DNA of 15,602 bases, from assembly GCA_030745955.1 (NCBI GenBank), contig JASLNQ010000020.1, positions 1 to 15,602 of the forward strand, read 5' to 3'. The stretch comes from Dehalococcoidia bacterium (GTDB taxonomy: Bacteria; Chloroflexota; Dehalococcoidia; UBA1151; UBA1328). Numbering within the stretch: the stretch's first letter is position 1; each line of letters opens with the position of its first letter. Below are positions 1 to 7,506 of this stretch, in pieces. The notes below the pieces were generated by a model that was given only the letters and a program-made list of their open reading frames with translations, searched no databases and was not told the origin of the DNA. A program made the translations under genes and the position numbers.

Positions 1-336
1 CTGCCCGAGCCCCGGGACCACGCAGACGAAGTCGATCCGGTGTGCGCCACGCGAAAGCTGCTCCCCAATAACCCGAATTACGATCGAGCGGTTCATCTGC
101 AGCCCGAACGTGTTTTCCCTGTTCACCTGGTCGAAGCTGACCGTGACGCCATCGTTCTCGAACGATGTCTGCTCCAGTGGGATCTCTTCGGACTCGTCGA
201 CACGCAGCGGAATAAGGCCGTGCGCGTAGCCGGAACCCAGCGAATTCTTCAGCGTGAATCGCCAGCCGTTTGTCGTGTTCTGCAGGCTTCCCTTTACGTA
301 AAGCCGCCTGAGGATGAATGCTGGTACGCCCGGCAT
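1..336 (-). CDS. Conserved small protein, 3' end cut by window edge
   Basis: An open frame of 112 codons runs from an ATG at 336 off the left edge with no stop. The start is supported by a GGGAG ribosome-binding site about 8 nt upstream. It begins MPGVPAFILRRLYVKGSL and continues as a strand-rich, soluble-looking sequence without a signal peptide or membrane segment. From memory it resembles a family of roughly 120-residue proteins in Chloroflexota and archaea that databases label 'hydroxymethylglutaryl-CoA reductase', although it lacks the size and motifs of real HMG-CoA reductase. I would not transfer that function. It lies 29 nt behind the aldolase gene and so is probably the next gene of the same operon. 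The role is unknown. The opposite-strand frame over the same bases has no family features. Confidence 0.7.
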   Translation of the reverse strand, partial: MPGVPAFILRRLYVKGSLQNTTNGWRFTLKNSLGSGYAHGLIPLRVDESEEIPLEQTSFENDGVTVSFDQVNRENTFGLQMNRSIVIRVIGEQLSRGAHRIDFVCVVPGLGQ

Positions 337-365
337 TAAGCTTCTCCCACTTATCCCGCTCTTGG

Positions 366-1055
366 TCAACCTGTTTGATCTTCGCGCAATCCGGCCCGCA
401 TCAAGTACATTCCCCGCTCGGTAGCAATGGCACTTTCGGGTAATCGAACAACAGTGCCCGACATTTTCGCATGAACATAGATCTTTGCCACGCGCTCGAC
501 GAGTTCTGCAACCCGGAACGCCTCCGGCAGGTCGGGGCCGACCGCGAACATTCCGTGGTTGCGAATAATGGCCGCCCGCCTGTCGCCCAGCGCCTTCACC
601 GAATATTTGGCAAGTTCGTCGGAACCAACGAAGCCGTACTCAGAAACCTCGATCTGACCACCGATGTAAACGACCATTTCATCGATGATCGGCGGTATCG
701 GCTCTGCTTTTACAGCCTGGACGCTCGCATAGACGGAATGAGTATGAATAATCGCCGAGACGTCCGGCCGCGCGTCGTACGTGGCAATGTGCAGCAACGA
801 TTCCGACGAAGGGATCCCGTCGCTGCCGACTGGTTCCAGGTCGTGGTTTACGACCACCATGTCGCCAGTGCCGAGCCTCCCGTAAGCAATACCCGCCGGA
901 GTTACGAGATACAGCTGTTCTTCCCCGTCTTCCACCGCCGGGTCATCGCCTCCCAGTTTGACCGATGCGTTGCCGCTAGAGCCCGAGACCATGCCGAGCG
1001 CGTCGAGCCGCTGCATGGTGTCGAGTAAGTCCCGTCGCTCCTGGTCCCAGCTCAT
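366..1055 (-). CDS. Class II aldolase/epimerase (L-fuculose-phosphate aldolase-like)
   Basis: This 229-residue protein belongs to the zinc-dependent class II aldolase / ribulose-phosphate 4-epimerase family, which cleaves or epimerises sugar phosphates in the cytosol. Visible features are the phosphate-binding loop SGSSGNAS (24-31), the catalytic glutamate in PSSES (Glu85), and the zinc ligands HTH (His104, His106) and His167 in RNHG. All key residues are present and the length is normal (about 210-230). The ATG at 1055 was chosen because the family fold starts there. The frame is open further upstream, to 1190, but that part overlaps the kinase gene and looks like noise. The start is 22 nt after the kinase stop, so the kinase product may feed this enzyme, giving for example dihydroxyacetone phosphate plus an aldehyde. 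The substrate cannot be read from the sequence. Aldolase is more likely than epimerase, but not certainly. Confidence 0.9.
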   Translation of the reverse strand: MSWDQERRDLLDTMQRLDALGMVSGSSGNASVKLGGDDPAVEDGEEQLYLVTPAGIAYGRLGTGDMVVVNHDLEPVGSDGIPSSESLLHIATYDARPDVSAIIHTHSVYASVQAVKAEPIPPIIDEMVVYIGGQIEVSEYGFVGSDELAKYSVKALGDRRAAIIRNHGMFAVGPDLPEAFRVAELVERVAKIYVHAKMSGTVVRLPESAIATERGMYLMRAGLREDQTG

Positions 1056-1077
1056 CGCATATTGCCCAATTCGCTCA

Positions 1078-2598
1078 TCAAATCTCGAAGCTCTCCAGCA
1101 TTCGTTCCCGGTGACGCCACTCGGTGTACAGATCCTCGTACACCCGGGCCTCAGTAGCGTCGGGTTCGTGCCTGGCCAGTTCGGTGCCACGAATCGCCGC
1201 GTACTCGGTTACCGACGGCCCATGCCCTGTGCTCGCAGCGATCTGTGACAGTGCACCCAGCGATGTCGTTTCACCAGACTCGGCGATTCCGATTTCGCAG
1301 TCAAGTACCCCGGCAAGAATTTTCTTGAAAGCCCTCGTCTTCACCATGCCACCCCCAACGGCGGTGCTTACGGCCGGCCCACGGAAGCTGTTTAGCCTTT
1401 CGATATTGTGGCGGATCCCGAAGGCGAAGTTTTCCAGTGCTGCGCGCGCGATCCCGATCCTGTCGGGCGGCTCAAACGAAACCGGCACCGGGAACAACAG
1501 CCCGCCGGTCCGCAGTCCGACATTTGCCATGTGAACGAAGGCGGGGCCGAGGAATGACGAGATACTCGTCGATCCCGGCTCGATCTCAGCGATCCGATCG
1601 TCGACCATGTTCATCGCCGATGTATTATCCGTCCAGCCATATAGCAGCGACATCAACCACTGGTAAGTGCCACCGGTTTCACCTGCATTTCCCTCGATAA
1701 CCCACCGGTTTTCGATCACATGGCGCCCCGTCCACATTGCCCGCGTATCGTCAAAAACCGGTCGCTCGACCACCCGCTGGCACGCCGTGCTCCAGCCAGC
1801 CACGATCCCCGTTGCACCGGGCAGGTGGACTCCAAGTCCGAGGAGACCCGATTGCGTATCTGGCCCGCACGCCACGACGGGGATACCAGCCGGGAGCCCG
1901 AGCGATTCAGCGATCTTGCCCCGGAGCTTCCCGATTACCGAGCCGGGAGTGCAGGTCGCAGGCAGTGAGATGTCGCCGAGGTTCAGCGCCGGTGCAAGCG
2001 CCCTCGCCGGTTCACCACTCGCAACGAGTCCGAGGCCCGACTCGACAGCGAGCGTCTGTTCCATGACCAGTTCACCGGTCAGTTCGAGCACAATCCAGTC
2101 GGCTATCCCGCACACGGTCCTCGCCCGTTCATATACATCTGGTGCGTTCGCCGCGAACCACTTCAGGCGCGCCCAGGCCGTGAGCATGCCGGGTCCGTGG
2201 CCGGTCAGTTCCCACACGTCGACCATCGTATTCGAGTCGATTTCCGCGCCCTCAAACACGGCCCGCATGTCACGGTTGGGACCCGCATAGAGAGGGCGTC
2301 CTTCGAGATTGAGCAGCACGAGGCCCTGGCGCTGGGAAGTGACGCCAATTCCCGCAATGTCGCCGGGCGCGAGGTCCGAGTCCGAAAGTGCCGACTGGAC
2401 CGTCGATACGATCAAACCCAGGGTTGCCCCGGGATCGAACTCAACCGCAGCATCGGGTCCTCCTTCGGGCCTGAAGTAGACAACCGGCGACCTTGAAGTC
2501 GTCAGTGGCGCTCCGGTTGCTGCCCCGATTGTGACCTTTACATGGCTGGTCCCGAAGTCGATCGCCAGGTACTGGCGCGGGTTGCTACCGGTTACCAC
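1078..2598 (-). CDS. FGGY-family carbohydrate kinase (xylulokinase-like)
   Basis: This 506-residue protein has the full length of an FGGY kinase, a family that uses ATP to phosphorylate a free sugar or polyol. The first ATP-phosphate loop is DFGTSHVKV (from residue 14). The catalytic aspartate is Asp247 in CGPDTQSG, followed by GWSTACQ. The C-terminal nucleotide-binding segment AVGGGMVKTRAFKKILAG is also present. The start is a GTG at 2598 with a GGGA element 8 nt upstream. It overlaps the last 14 nt of the dehydrogenase gene, so translation is probably coupled. The position between a hydroxyacid dehydrogenase and a class II aldolase is typical of a sugar or sugar-acid breakdown cassette. The substrate is unknown: xylulose, 1-deoxyxylulose, a tetrulose or others would all fit. 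The family call is firm. Confidence 0.93.
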   Translation of the reverse strand: MVTGSNPRQYLAIDFGTSHVKVTIGAATGAPLTTSRSPVVYFRPEGGPDAAVEFDPGATLGLIVSTVQSALSDSDLAPGDIAGIGVTSQRQGLVLLNLEGRPLYAGPNRDMRAVFEGAEIDSNTMVDVWELTGHGPGMLTAWARLKWFAANAPDVYERARTVCGIADWIVLELTGELVMEQTLAVESGLGLVASGEPARALAPALNLGDISLPATCTPGSVIGKLRGKIAESLGLPAGIPVVACGPDTQSGLLGLGVHLPGATGIVAGWSTACQRVVERPVFDDTRAMWTGRHVIENRWVIEGNAGETGGTYQWLMSLLYGWTDNTSAMNMVDDRIAEIEPGSTSISSFLGPAFVHMANVGLRTGGLLFPVPVSFEPPDRIGIARAALENFAFGIRHNIERLNSFRGPAVSTAVGGGMVKTRAFKKILAGVLDCEIGIAESGETTSLGALSQIAASTGHGPSVTEYAAIRGTELARHEPDATEARVYEDLYTEWRHRERMLESFEI

Positions 2599-3595
2599 GG
2601 CGTGTGTCCCATACCTCGGGGTTGACGAAATTCAGTGGCTTCTCTGCGCGCGCGAACCGAACCAGGTCTTCGCTCATCGACCGGGAATGGCGCTGCACGG
2701 TTTCGGCAGTCGCACCACCGATGTGCGGTGTAAGGATGACGTTATCGAGTCCGATCAGCGGGAATCCCGGTTCGACGGGGTGCGAGGGCAAAACGTCGAG
2801 GGCAGCGCCTGCGATACGATTTTCGACCAGTGCTGACTTTAACGCGTCGTGGTCTACCAATTCGGCGGAGGCCGTATTTATCAGCACGGACGCAGGTTTC
2901 ATCATGGCGATCAGGCGTTCGTTAAACAATGGCCGGCCATCTGCGGGCGCCGGTGCATGAAGGGTAACGAAATCGGCCGTTCCCAGTAGTGGTTCGAGCT
3001 TGCTCCAGGTCGCTCCGGCGTTCTCGGTTTCCTGTGGTGTGACGACGGGATCGTAGGCGATGACCTTCATTCCCAGGGCCGTGGCGAGCTGCGCTATCCG
3101 ACGCCCGATCGCCCCAAATCCGACGATACCAAGCGTTCTGCCCCTGATTTCGTTTGATCGCATCTCGGTATAGGCGTCGAGTGGCGATCGCCATTTCCCG
3201 GACTCGATATACCGATTGCCCTGAACGATCCGCCGGGCGCTTGCGAAGATCAGGCCAATCGTAAGCTCGGCCACTGCGTTGGCGTTTCGTGCGGGCGTGT
3301 TTACCACCACGATCCCGTGATCGGTGGCACTCCCGATATCGACCTGCGAAACAGTCGCCCGGCAAATTCCGGCAAATTTCAGTTGTGGGGCCAGGTCAAA
3401 TGTCTCCGAAAAGAGAAAGTCACCCTCGATGACAACTGCCTCGAAACCCTCCCGCTCAATTCGATTCCCGAGCTCGACCGGGTCTTGAAATTCTCCCGTC
3501 TCAAGCCAGTTTTCGTGAACGATATCGAGCGGATGACCCGCCGCAACAACAGCCAGGATATCGACCTCGAACGGCGCAAGTATAAGAACTCTCAC
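2585..3595 (-). CDS. D-2-hydroxyacid dehydrogenase family protein with altered active site
   Basis: This 336-residue protein has the fold of phosphoglycerate-dehydrogenase-like NAD enzymes. The Rossmann motif GFGAIG is at 159-164. Asp182, ending the second strand, suggests NAD rather than NADP. The C-terminal histidine motif TPHIGG is present (His291). Two of the three catalytic residues of the family are not where expected: the NTARG arginine is Ser243 (NTASAELVD, codon TCC), and the glutamate of the DVFxxEP motif is His272 (DVLPSHP). The protein is otherwise intact and full length, so it may be catalytically weak, specialised or regulatory. The GTG at 3595 was chosen because it overlaps the hpnE stop as GTGA. 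The frame stays open far upstream, but only inside hpnE. It is followed by the overlapping kinase gene. Confidence 0.88.
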   Translation of the reverse strand: MRVLILAPFEVDILAVVAAGHPLDIVHENWLETGEFQDPVELGNRIEREGFEAVVIEGDFLFSETFDLAPQLKFAGICRATVSQVDIGSATDHGIVVVNTPARNANAVAELTIGLIFASARRIVQGNRYIESGKWRSPLDAYTEMRSNEIRGRTLGIVGFGAIGRRIAQLATALGMKVIAYDPVVTPQETENAGATWSKLEPLLGTADFVTLHAPAPADGRPLFNERLIAMMKPASVLINTASAELVDHDALKSALVENRIAGAALDVLPSHPVEPGFPLIGLDNVILTPHIGGATAETVQRHSRSMSEDLVRFARAEKPLNFVNPEVWDTRRGNR

Positions 3596-4962
3596 GGGCC
3601 ACCTGTCCCGATGTCGGCAACGATGTACTCGGCCGCAAGGTTCCCGCTGCGGACCGCCGATTCCATAGTTGACGGCCAGCCGGTGGCGGTCCAGTCGCCA
3701 GCAAGGTAGAAGCCGGGCAGGGGAGTTCTCTGGGAAAGCCGGAAACGCTGCGAACCGGGTCTCGAGCGGAACGTGGCCTCGAGCGTTTTCACCACGGCGA
3801 AACGAGTAATGCCGGTTGTCCGCGCCTCCGGAAACGTCAGTTCCATTTCGGCCGTGAATGTTTCGCGCAACTCCTGTTTCGAGAAATCTTTCCACTCCCA
3901 CGCACCGCTCAGGGAGACGACGATGTGCTGTCCGCCGTTATCGTCCCTGGCTTTCAAATCGGTGTCGTTGAACACCCACTGGAGCGGACTATCAAGCACC
4001 GCAACGAACTTTTCACTCATCACCGGCCGGTCGTACCAGATATGAACGGCAACGATGGGTGCCGTTTTCACCGATTCTGCAGGTGTGAAGAAATCGTCCG
4101 GGGTGTCGGGACCCCTGGGTTCACCGGGCAGCAAGGGTTTAAGGGCAGCCGCCGGGACCGCGGAAATAACGGCTTCCCCCTCAAACAATTCTCCGTCCGC
4201 GGTGATAACCCCCGTGATCTTGGCGTCATCGATTTTGAGCGATGTGACGTCGACCCCGGTACGGATCTCTCCGCCGTGTTCCTCGACGTAATTGCGGGCG
4301 TTGTCACCGGTCAGTTTCGAGAGCCCGGCCAGCGGTATGCCCATCGCCGGATTTCGTGCCGGCCCCAGTAAAGCGACCTTGAACAGCATGATCCCTGTAT
4401 GGGCGCTGACAACCGATATATCGTCGTTCAGCGAGGGCAGGATGATCAGGTTCCAAAAATTCTCGATAGTCTCATCGTTCTGCCCGTGGTCTCGCAGCCA
4501 GTCCTCGAAGGTCACGGAATCGTGAGCGGAACCGGCCCGCAGGCGGGTGAGCCTGATACCGAGCAGCCCCCACAGAATCCGCATCTTACCTGCCAGCCCC
4601 ACGTGCCGGTAACCGAGCAGCGCCGACAGGTTGGCCAGCGGTCCCGGAAGTTTGCGTGCCTTCAGCCAACCGAGCCGCCCCTGCTTGAGGACCGGTATAC
4701 GCAGGCGGTCGTCAAGCCTGATCTGCTCCACGGCACCGATTTCACTGACAAATTGCTGAAACTGATCGCACGCCCCGACGAAAACATGCTGGCCGTTGTC
4801 GATCTCCATGCCGGTCTCGCGGTCGGTGAACGAGTATGCCCGGCCACCCAGGAAAGGGCGTTTCTCAAGCACGATCGGCCGTAATCCGAGCCGGACCAGG
4901 TGCACGGCTGCCGCGAGCCCGGCTATACCGCCGCCGATGATGACCACGGATCGTGTAGCCAT
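3592..4962 (-). CDS. hpnE: HpnE, hydroxysqualene dehydroxylase (FAD amine-oxidase superfamily)
   Basis: This 456-residue flavoprotein is of the squalene-associated desaturase type. In the known HpnCDE pathway it reductively removes the hydroxyl group of hydroxysqualene to give squalene. The N-terminal dinucleotide fold shows GGGIAG (10-15), Glu33 at the end of strand two, and GGR (39-41). The C-terminal FAD segment is YLAGDWTATGWPSTMESA (AGDW at 421-424). The ATG at 4962 lies 3 nt after the hpnD stop, and the stop overlaps the next gene's GTG, so the gene sits tightly inside the operon. A carotenoid desaturase belongs to the same superfamily, but the direct hpnC-hpnD-hpnE order makes HpnE much the best reading. 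The length and motifs look complete. Confidence 0.93.
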   Translation of the reverse strand: MATRSVVIIGGGIAGLAAAVHLVRLGLRPIVLEKRPFLGGRAYSFTDRETGMEIDNGQHVFVGACDQFQQFVSEIGAVEQIRLDDRLRIPVLKQGRLGWLKARKLPGPLANLSALLGYRHVGLAGKMRILWGLLGIRLTRLRAGSAHDSVTFEDWLRDHGQNDETIENFWNLIILPSLNDDISVVSAHTGIMLFKVALLGPARNPAMGIPLAGLSKLTGDNARNYVEEHGGEIRTGVDVTSLKIDDAKITGVITADGELFEGEAVISAVPAAALKPLLPGEPRGPDTPDDFFTPAESVKTAPIVAVHIWYDRPVMSEKFVAVLDSPLQWVFNDTDLKARDDNGGQHIVVSLSGAWEWKDFSKQELRETFTAEMELTFPEARTTGITRFAVVKTLEATFRSRPGSQRFRLSQRTPLPGFYLAGDWTATGWPSTMESAVRSGNLAAEYIVADIGTGGP

Positions 4963-4965
4963 CGA

Positions 4966-5859
4966 CTAGAGAAACCTGAGTCCGCGTGCCCGCAACCAGA
5001 TGACCGCCAGCAACCTGAGCTTCTGGAACTTCGAAAGTCCAACCCGGTGGTTCAGCACGTCGTAGTCCTTCTTTTCAATCTGGTCCAGAAGTGTTTGATA
5101 GACGCTAGTCATTGTTTCCGGACAGGACCTGGACTGCTCGTCGAGGAGTGGAAACAGGCGGGCCCCCGACGCAAGGAACTCGCGGGCGCGGTCCACCTGG
5201 AACTTCATGAGTTGCCTGAAGGCCGGTGTGACCCGCCGGTCGCGGAGGTCGTCGACAGAAACGCCGTATTCAGCCAGTTCATCGGCGGGCAGGTAAACAC
5301 GGCCGATATCGAGGTCCTCGGTGATATCGCGGAGGATGTTCGTCAATTGCAGCGCTATCCCGAGATCGTTCGCGTACTCGACCGCCCGCTCATCGTCGTA
5401 GCCAAACACCTCGATCAGGGCGAGCCCGGTCGCGCTGGCGACAAGCCTGCAGTACTTCACGAGGTCGTCAAAGGTCTCGTACGTCGCACCGTCCAGGTCC
5501 ATGCGACAGCCGTCTACCACATCCAGCAGGTGCTGCTGATCGATCGGGTACCGGCGCAGAGTGTCTCCCAGGGCGATCCACATGTCGCCGTCGGCCTTGC
5601 CGTTGTGGGCATCTGCCAGCTTTACCCGCAACTGGTCGAGGGCCGCGCCGGCACCATCTCCATATTCACCCTCATCGACAATATCGTCGGCAAGACGGCA
5701 GAAAGAGTAGCCGGCATAGACGGCATTTCGTTTTTCAGCAGGCAGAGTGACAAACGCGTAATAGAAATTCGACGAGGCAGCTTTAGTTGAGGCCGCCACC
5801 GATTCATAGGCGCTCGCGATCCGCTCGGGTGTGAACGGCGTTGCCCTTACTTCCGTCAT
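4966..5859 (-). CDS. hpnD: HpnD, presqualene diphosphate synthase
   Basis: This 297-residue protein is an all-helical squalene/phytoene synthase. HpnD condenses two farnesyl diphosphates head-to-head into presqualene diphosphate. The first aspartate motif is RLADDIVDE (Asp58, Asp62). The second is LTNILRDITED (Asp178, Asp182), followed by IGRVYLP. The NILRD form is what separates HpnD (and phytoene synthases) from HpnC, which carries NFWQD. The ATG at 5859 lies one base after the hpnC stop. The open frame continues upstream to 5997, but only inside hpnC. The hpnE start follows after 3 nt. Phytoene synthase is the main alternative on sequence alone, but the hpnC and hpnE neighbours argue for HpnD. 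Confidence 0.93.
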   Translation of the reverse strand: MTEVRATPFTPERIASAYESVAASTKAASSNFYYAFVTLPAEKRNAVYAGYSFCRLADDIVDEGEYGDGAGAALDQLRVKLADAHNGKADGDMWIALGDTLRRYPIDQQHLLDVVDGCRMDLDGATYETFDDLVKYCRLVASATGLALIEVFGYDDERAVEYANDLGIALQLTNILRDITEDLDIGRVYLPADELAEYGVSVDDLRDRRVTPAFRQLMKFQVDRAREFLASGARLFPLLDEQSRSCPETMTSVYQTLLDQIEKKDYDVLNHRVGLSKFQKLRLLAVIWLRARGLRFL

Positions 5860-5860
5860 G

Positions 5861-6871
5861 TCAGGCGCGCCGGATGTTGGGCGTCGCCACCGACCTGAAG
5901 GCACCCGCTGGCACCAGGCCGAACCCGAGCCTTGACCGTAGCCACGTCGACACCAGTATTTTCGTCTTGTCGAACTTCGACAACGTCGGCCGTGCACTCA
6001 ACACGTCGTAGGACTGGCGTTCGATCGCACGCAAAACCGAAAGCCCGCCCCGGGTGAACAACGCGAGGTCCGACCTGAGCGAACGGTCGAGGTGGCTGAT
6101 TAAAGGATATCCATCGATGAACAGCCGTCTCGCCCGGTCGACCTCGAATCGCATCAGCGCCCTGAACCGGTCATCGCACCGATCCTGTGAAAGCTGTTCT
6201 TCTGTAACTCCGAACCGGTCGAGGTCTTCCAACGGAATGTAAATCCGACCGATTTCGTAATCGCGTTTAACGTCCTGCCAGAAATTCGTCAGCTGAAGGG
6301 CCGTACAGATGTGATCGGACAGGGCAAGCACCCGGGGATCGGGGTTGGTCACCCCGCCGAGGTGAAGGACCAGTTCACCCACCGGGTTCGCCGAGTACGA
6401 ACAGTACTCAAGCAGGTCGCCAAACGTTTCGTGACGGACGATCTGCTGGTCCCGCCGGTTCGCCTCGATCAGGCGTTTGAACGGACCCGCCGGAATCTCG
6501 AACTCGCGGATGGTCTCTCGCAGGGCGATAAAGTGGGGGTGCGTGGGAAAGCCCCTGCCACCCGGTTCGGAATCGCCCGACTCGGGATAGCAAGCATCAA
6601 GCTCGCCCTCCCACAGATCGAGCAGTGCCATCCTGTCCCCATCAGCCTCATCGCCGAGATCGTCGATCCCTCGTGAAAATGCGTAGATTGCGTAGAAGTG
6701 GCGTCGAAGGTGCTTCGGCAGCAGCCGCGAGCCAACACTGAAGTTCTCGTAGTGCGTCCGGGCCAGGCTCTCGCATGAAGCGAACGTGGCTTCAACGTAG
6801 TCTGGCGAGTCAGGCCCGACTTCCATGTGGGGTACCGGAAGCTCAACAGCCGATATAGCTGACTGAGTCAT
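5861..6871 (-). CDS. hpnC: HpnC, hydroxysqualene synthase
   Basis: This 336-residue member of the squalene/phytoene synthase family is expected to convert presqualene diphosphate to hydroxysqualene. The first aspartate motif is GIDDLGDE (69-75), and the second is LTNFWQDVKRD (Asp200, Asp204) followed by IGRIYIP. The NFWQDV form and the YSANPVGELVL segment (159-169) are HpnC hallmarks. An N-terminal extension of about 25 residues precedes the conserved core. The ATG at 6871 lies 41 nt behind yjbQ, with no strong Shine-Dalgarno sequence visible. It and HpnD are clearly diverged paralogues encoded side by side, as in known hpnCDE operons. Confidence 0.93.
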   Translation of the reverse strand: MTQSAISAVELPVPHMEVGPDSPDYVEATFASCESLARTHYENFSVGSRLLPKHLRRHFYAIYAFSRGIDDLGDEADGDRMALLDLWEGELDACYPESGDSEPGGRGFPTHPHFIALRETIREFEIPAGPFKRLIEANRRDQQIVRHETFGDLLEYCSYSANPVGELVLHLGGVTNPDPRVLALSDHICTALQLTNFWQDVKRDYEIGRIYIPLEDLDRFGVTEEQLSQDRCDDRFRALMRFEVDRARRLFIDGYPLISHLDRSLRSDLALFTRGGLSVLRAIERQSYDVLSARPTLSKFDKTKILVSTWLRSRLGFGLVPAGAFRSVATPNIRRA

Positions 6872-6912
6872 GGGCGCTGTATTCGGGAGTCTGCTCGACG
6901 CGCTGTCGCGGG

Positions 6913-7455
6913 CTAGAGCCCCATCACCTGCACCGCGACCTGGCGTGGTTTCGGCTCGTCCAGTTCAACCAGCAATACCCGCTGGAATTCACCCAGCAGC
7001 AGATTGCCATCGATAACCGGCACAATTTCCGAGGTGCCGAGGATCATATGCTGACAGTGAGCATGACCGTTGGGGCACTCGTTCGGGCGCATACTCACTG
7101 TACGGAGCTCGAAATCGTTGTGGCCGTAGTAGGCGTCCTTGGGGGCGCAACGCTCGAGGAAGTGCTCCATATCCTGCAGGAGCAGCGGTTCGTTTTCGTT
7201 GATCATCACGGAAAACGTCGTGTGGGTGCTGTAAACCGAAACCTGGCCCTGCATTACACCCGATTCAGCGACGAGCTGTTTCACCGTGTCGGTGAAGTCG
7301 ATCAATTCTGGGGCATCGGTTGATTCAACCTGGACGATTTTGCTGAAAATCCTGTAGCCAGGGCCGGTCGTCAATCCACCGGGAGAAGTGCCGTTCAACA
7401 CGCTGATTCGACCGGCCTCAACAGCCGATAACACACGCGCCTTATCCGAATGCAA
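6913..7455 (-). CDS. yjbQ: YjbQ family protein (UPF0047, 'secondary thiamine-phosphate synthase')
   Basis: This is a small globular YjbQ/UPF0047 protein. Members form trimers, and some can replace thiamine-phosphate synthase weakly, but the true cellular role is unsettled. The family signatures are STHTTFSV, NENEPLLLQDM, NECPNGHAHCQHMILG and GEFQRVLLVELD, including the conserved histidines thought to bind a metal or phosphate. The start is uncertain. I chose TTG at 7455 because AGGGGG lies 7 nt upstream of it. A GTG at 7482 is also in frame but has no ribosome-binding site. Homology proper begins near YRIFSK, about 34 residues into my model, so a later start is possible too. It is the first gene before hpnC and follows a long non-coding stretch that probably carries the operon promoter. 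Confidence 0.88.
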   Translation of the reverse strand: MHSDKARVLSAVEAGRISVLNGTSPGGLTTGPGYRIFSKIVQVESTDAPELIDFTDTVKQLVAESGVMQGQVSVYSTHTTFSVMINENEPLLLQDMEHFLERCAPKDAYYGHNDFELRTVSMRPNECPNGHAHCQHMILGTSEIVPVIDGNLLLGEFQRVLLVELDEPKPRQVAVQVMGL

Positions 7456-7462
7456 ACTTATT

Positions 7463-7468
7463 CCCCCT
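7463..7468 (-). promoter_or_regulatory. Shine-Dalgarno sequence deciding the yjbQ start
   Basis: On the minus strand AGGGGG lies 7 nt before a TTG codon at 7455. It is the only good ribosome-binding site near the possible yjbQ starts, and it favours TTG over the upstream GTG at 7482. Confidence 0.5.
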
Positions 7469-7489
7469 GAAACACCAAACACCGGCGAA

Positions 7490-7506
7490 GGTAACTTACA
7501 GTTACC
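7490..7506. repeat. Perfect inverted repeat GGTAACT-N3-AGTTACC (possible operator)
   Basis: Two 7-base arms separated by 3 bases are perfectly complementary. The dyad lies 34 nt upstream of the preferred yjbQ start. It could be an operator for a dimeric regulator, or a small hairpin in the leader RNA. The tight 3-base loop and a related GGTAAC copy about 65 bp upstream favour a protein-binding site. Confidence 0.55.

Noticed and set aside
40..339. A 99-codon plus-strand open frame at the left edge
   Set aside because: The minus-strand frame over the same bases has a good ribosome-binding site, a continuous family-like sequence and operon spacing, while the plus frame has none of these.
1667..2290. 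A 207-codon plus-strand open frame inside the kinase gene
   Set aside because: It is antisense to a complete FGGY kinase, and its product is a low-complexity Ser/Pro/Arg-rich shadow.
4900..5790. A 296-codon plus-strand open frame across hpnE and hpnD
   Set aside because: It lies antisense to two clear enzyme genes, has no recognisable domain, and is explained by the codon pattern of GC-rich genes.
5861..5997. Upstream extension of hpnD to 5997
   Set aside because: The added residues overlap hpnC in another frame and are not family-like; the ATG at 5859, one base after the hpnC stop, fits homology.
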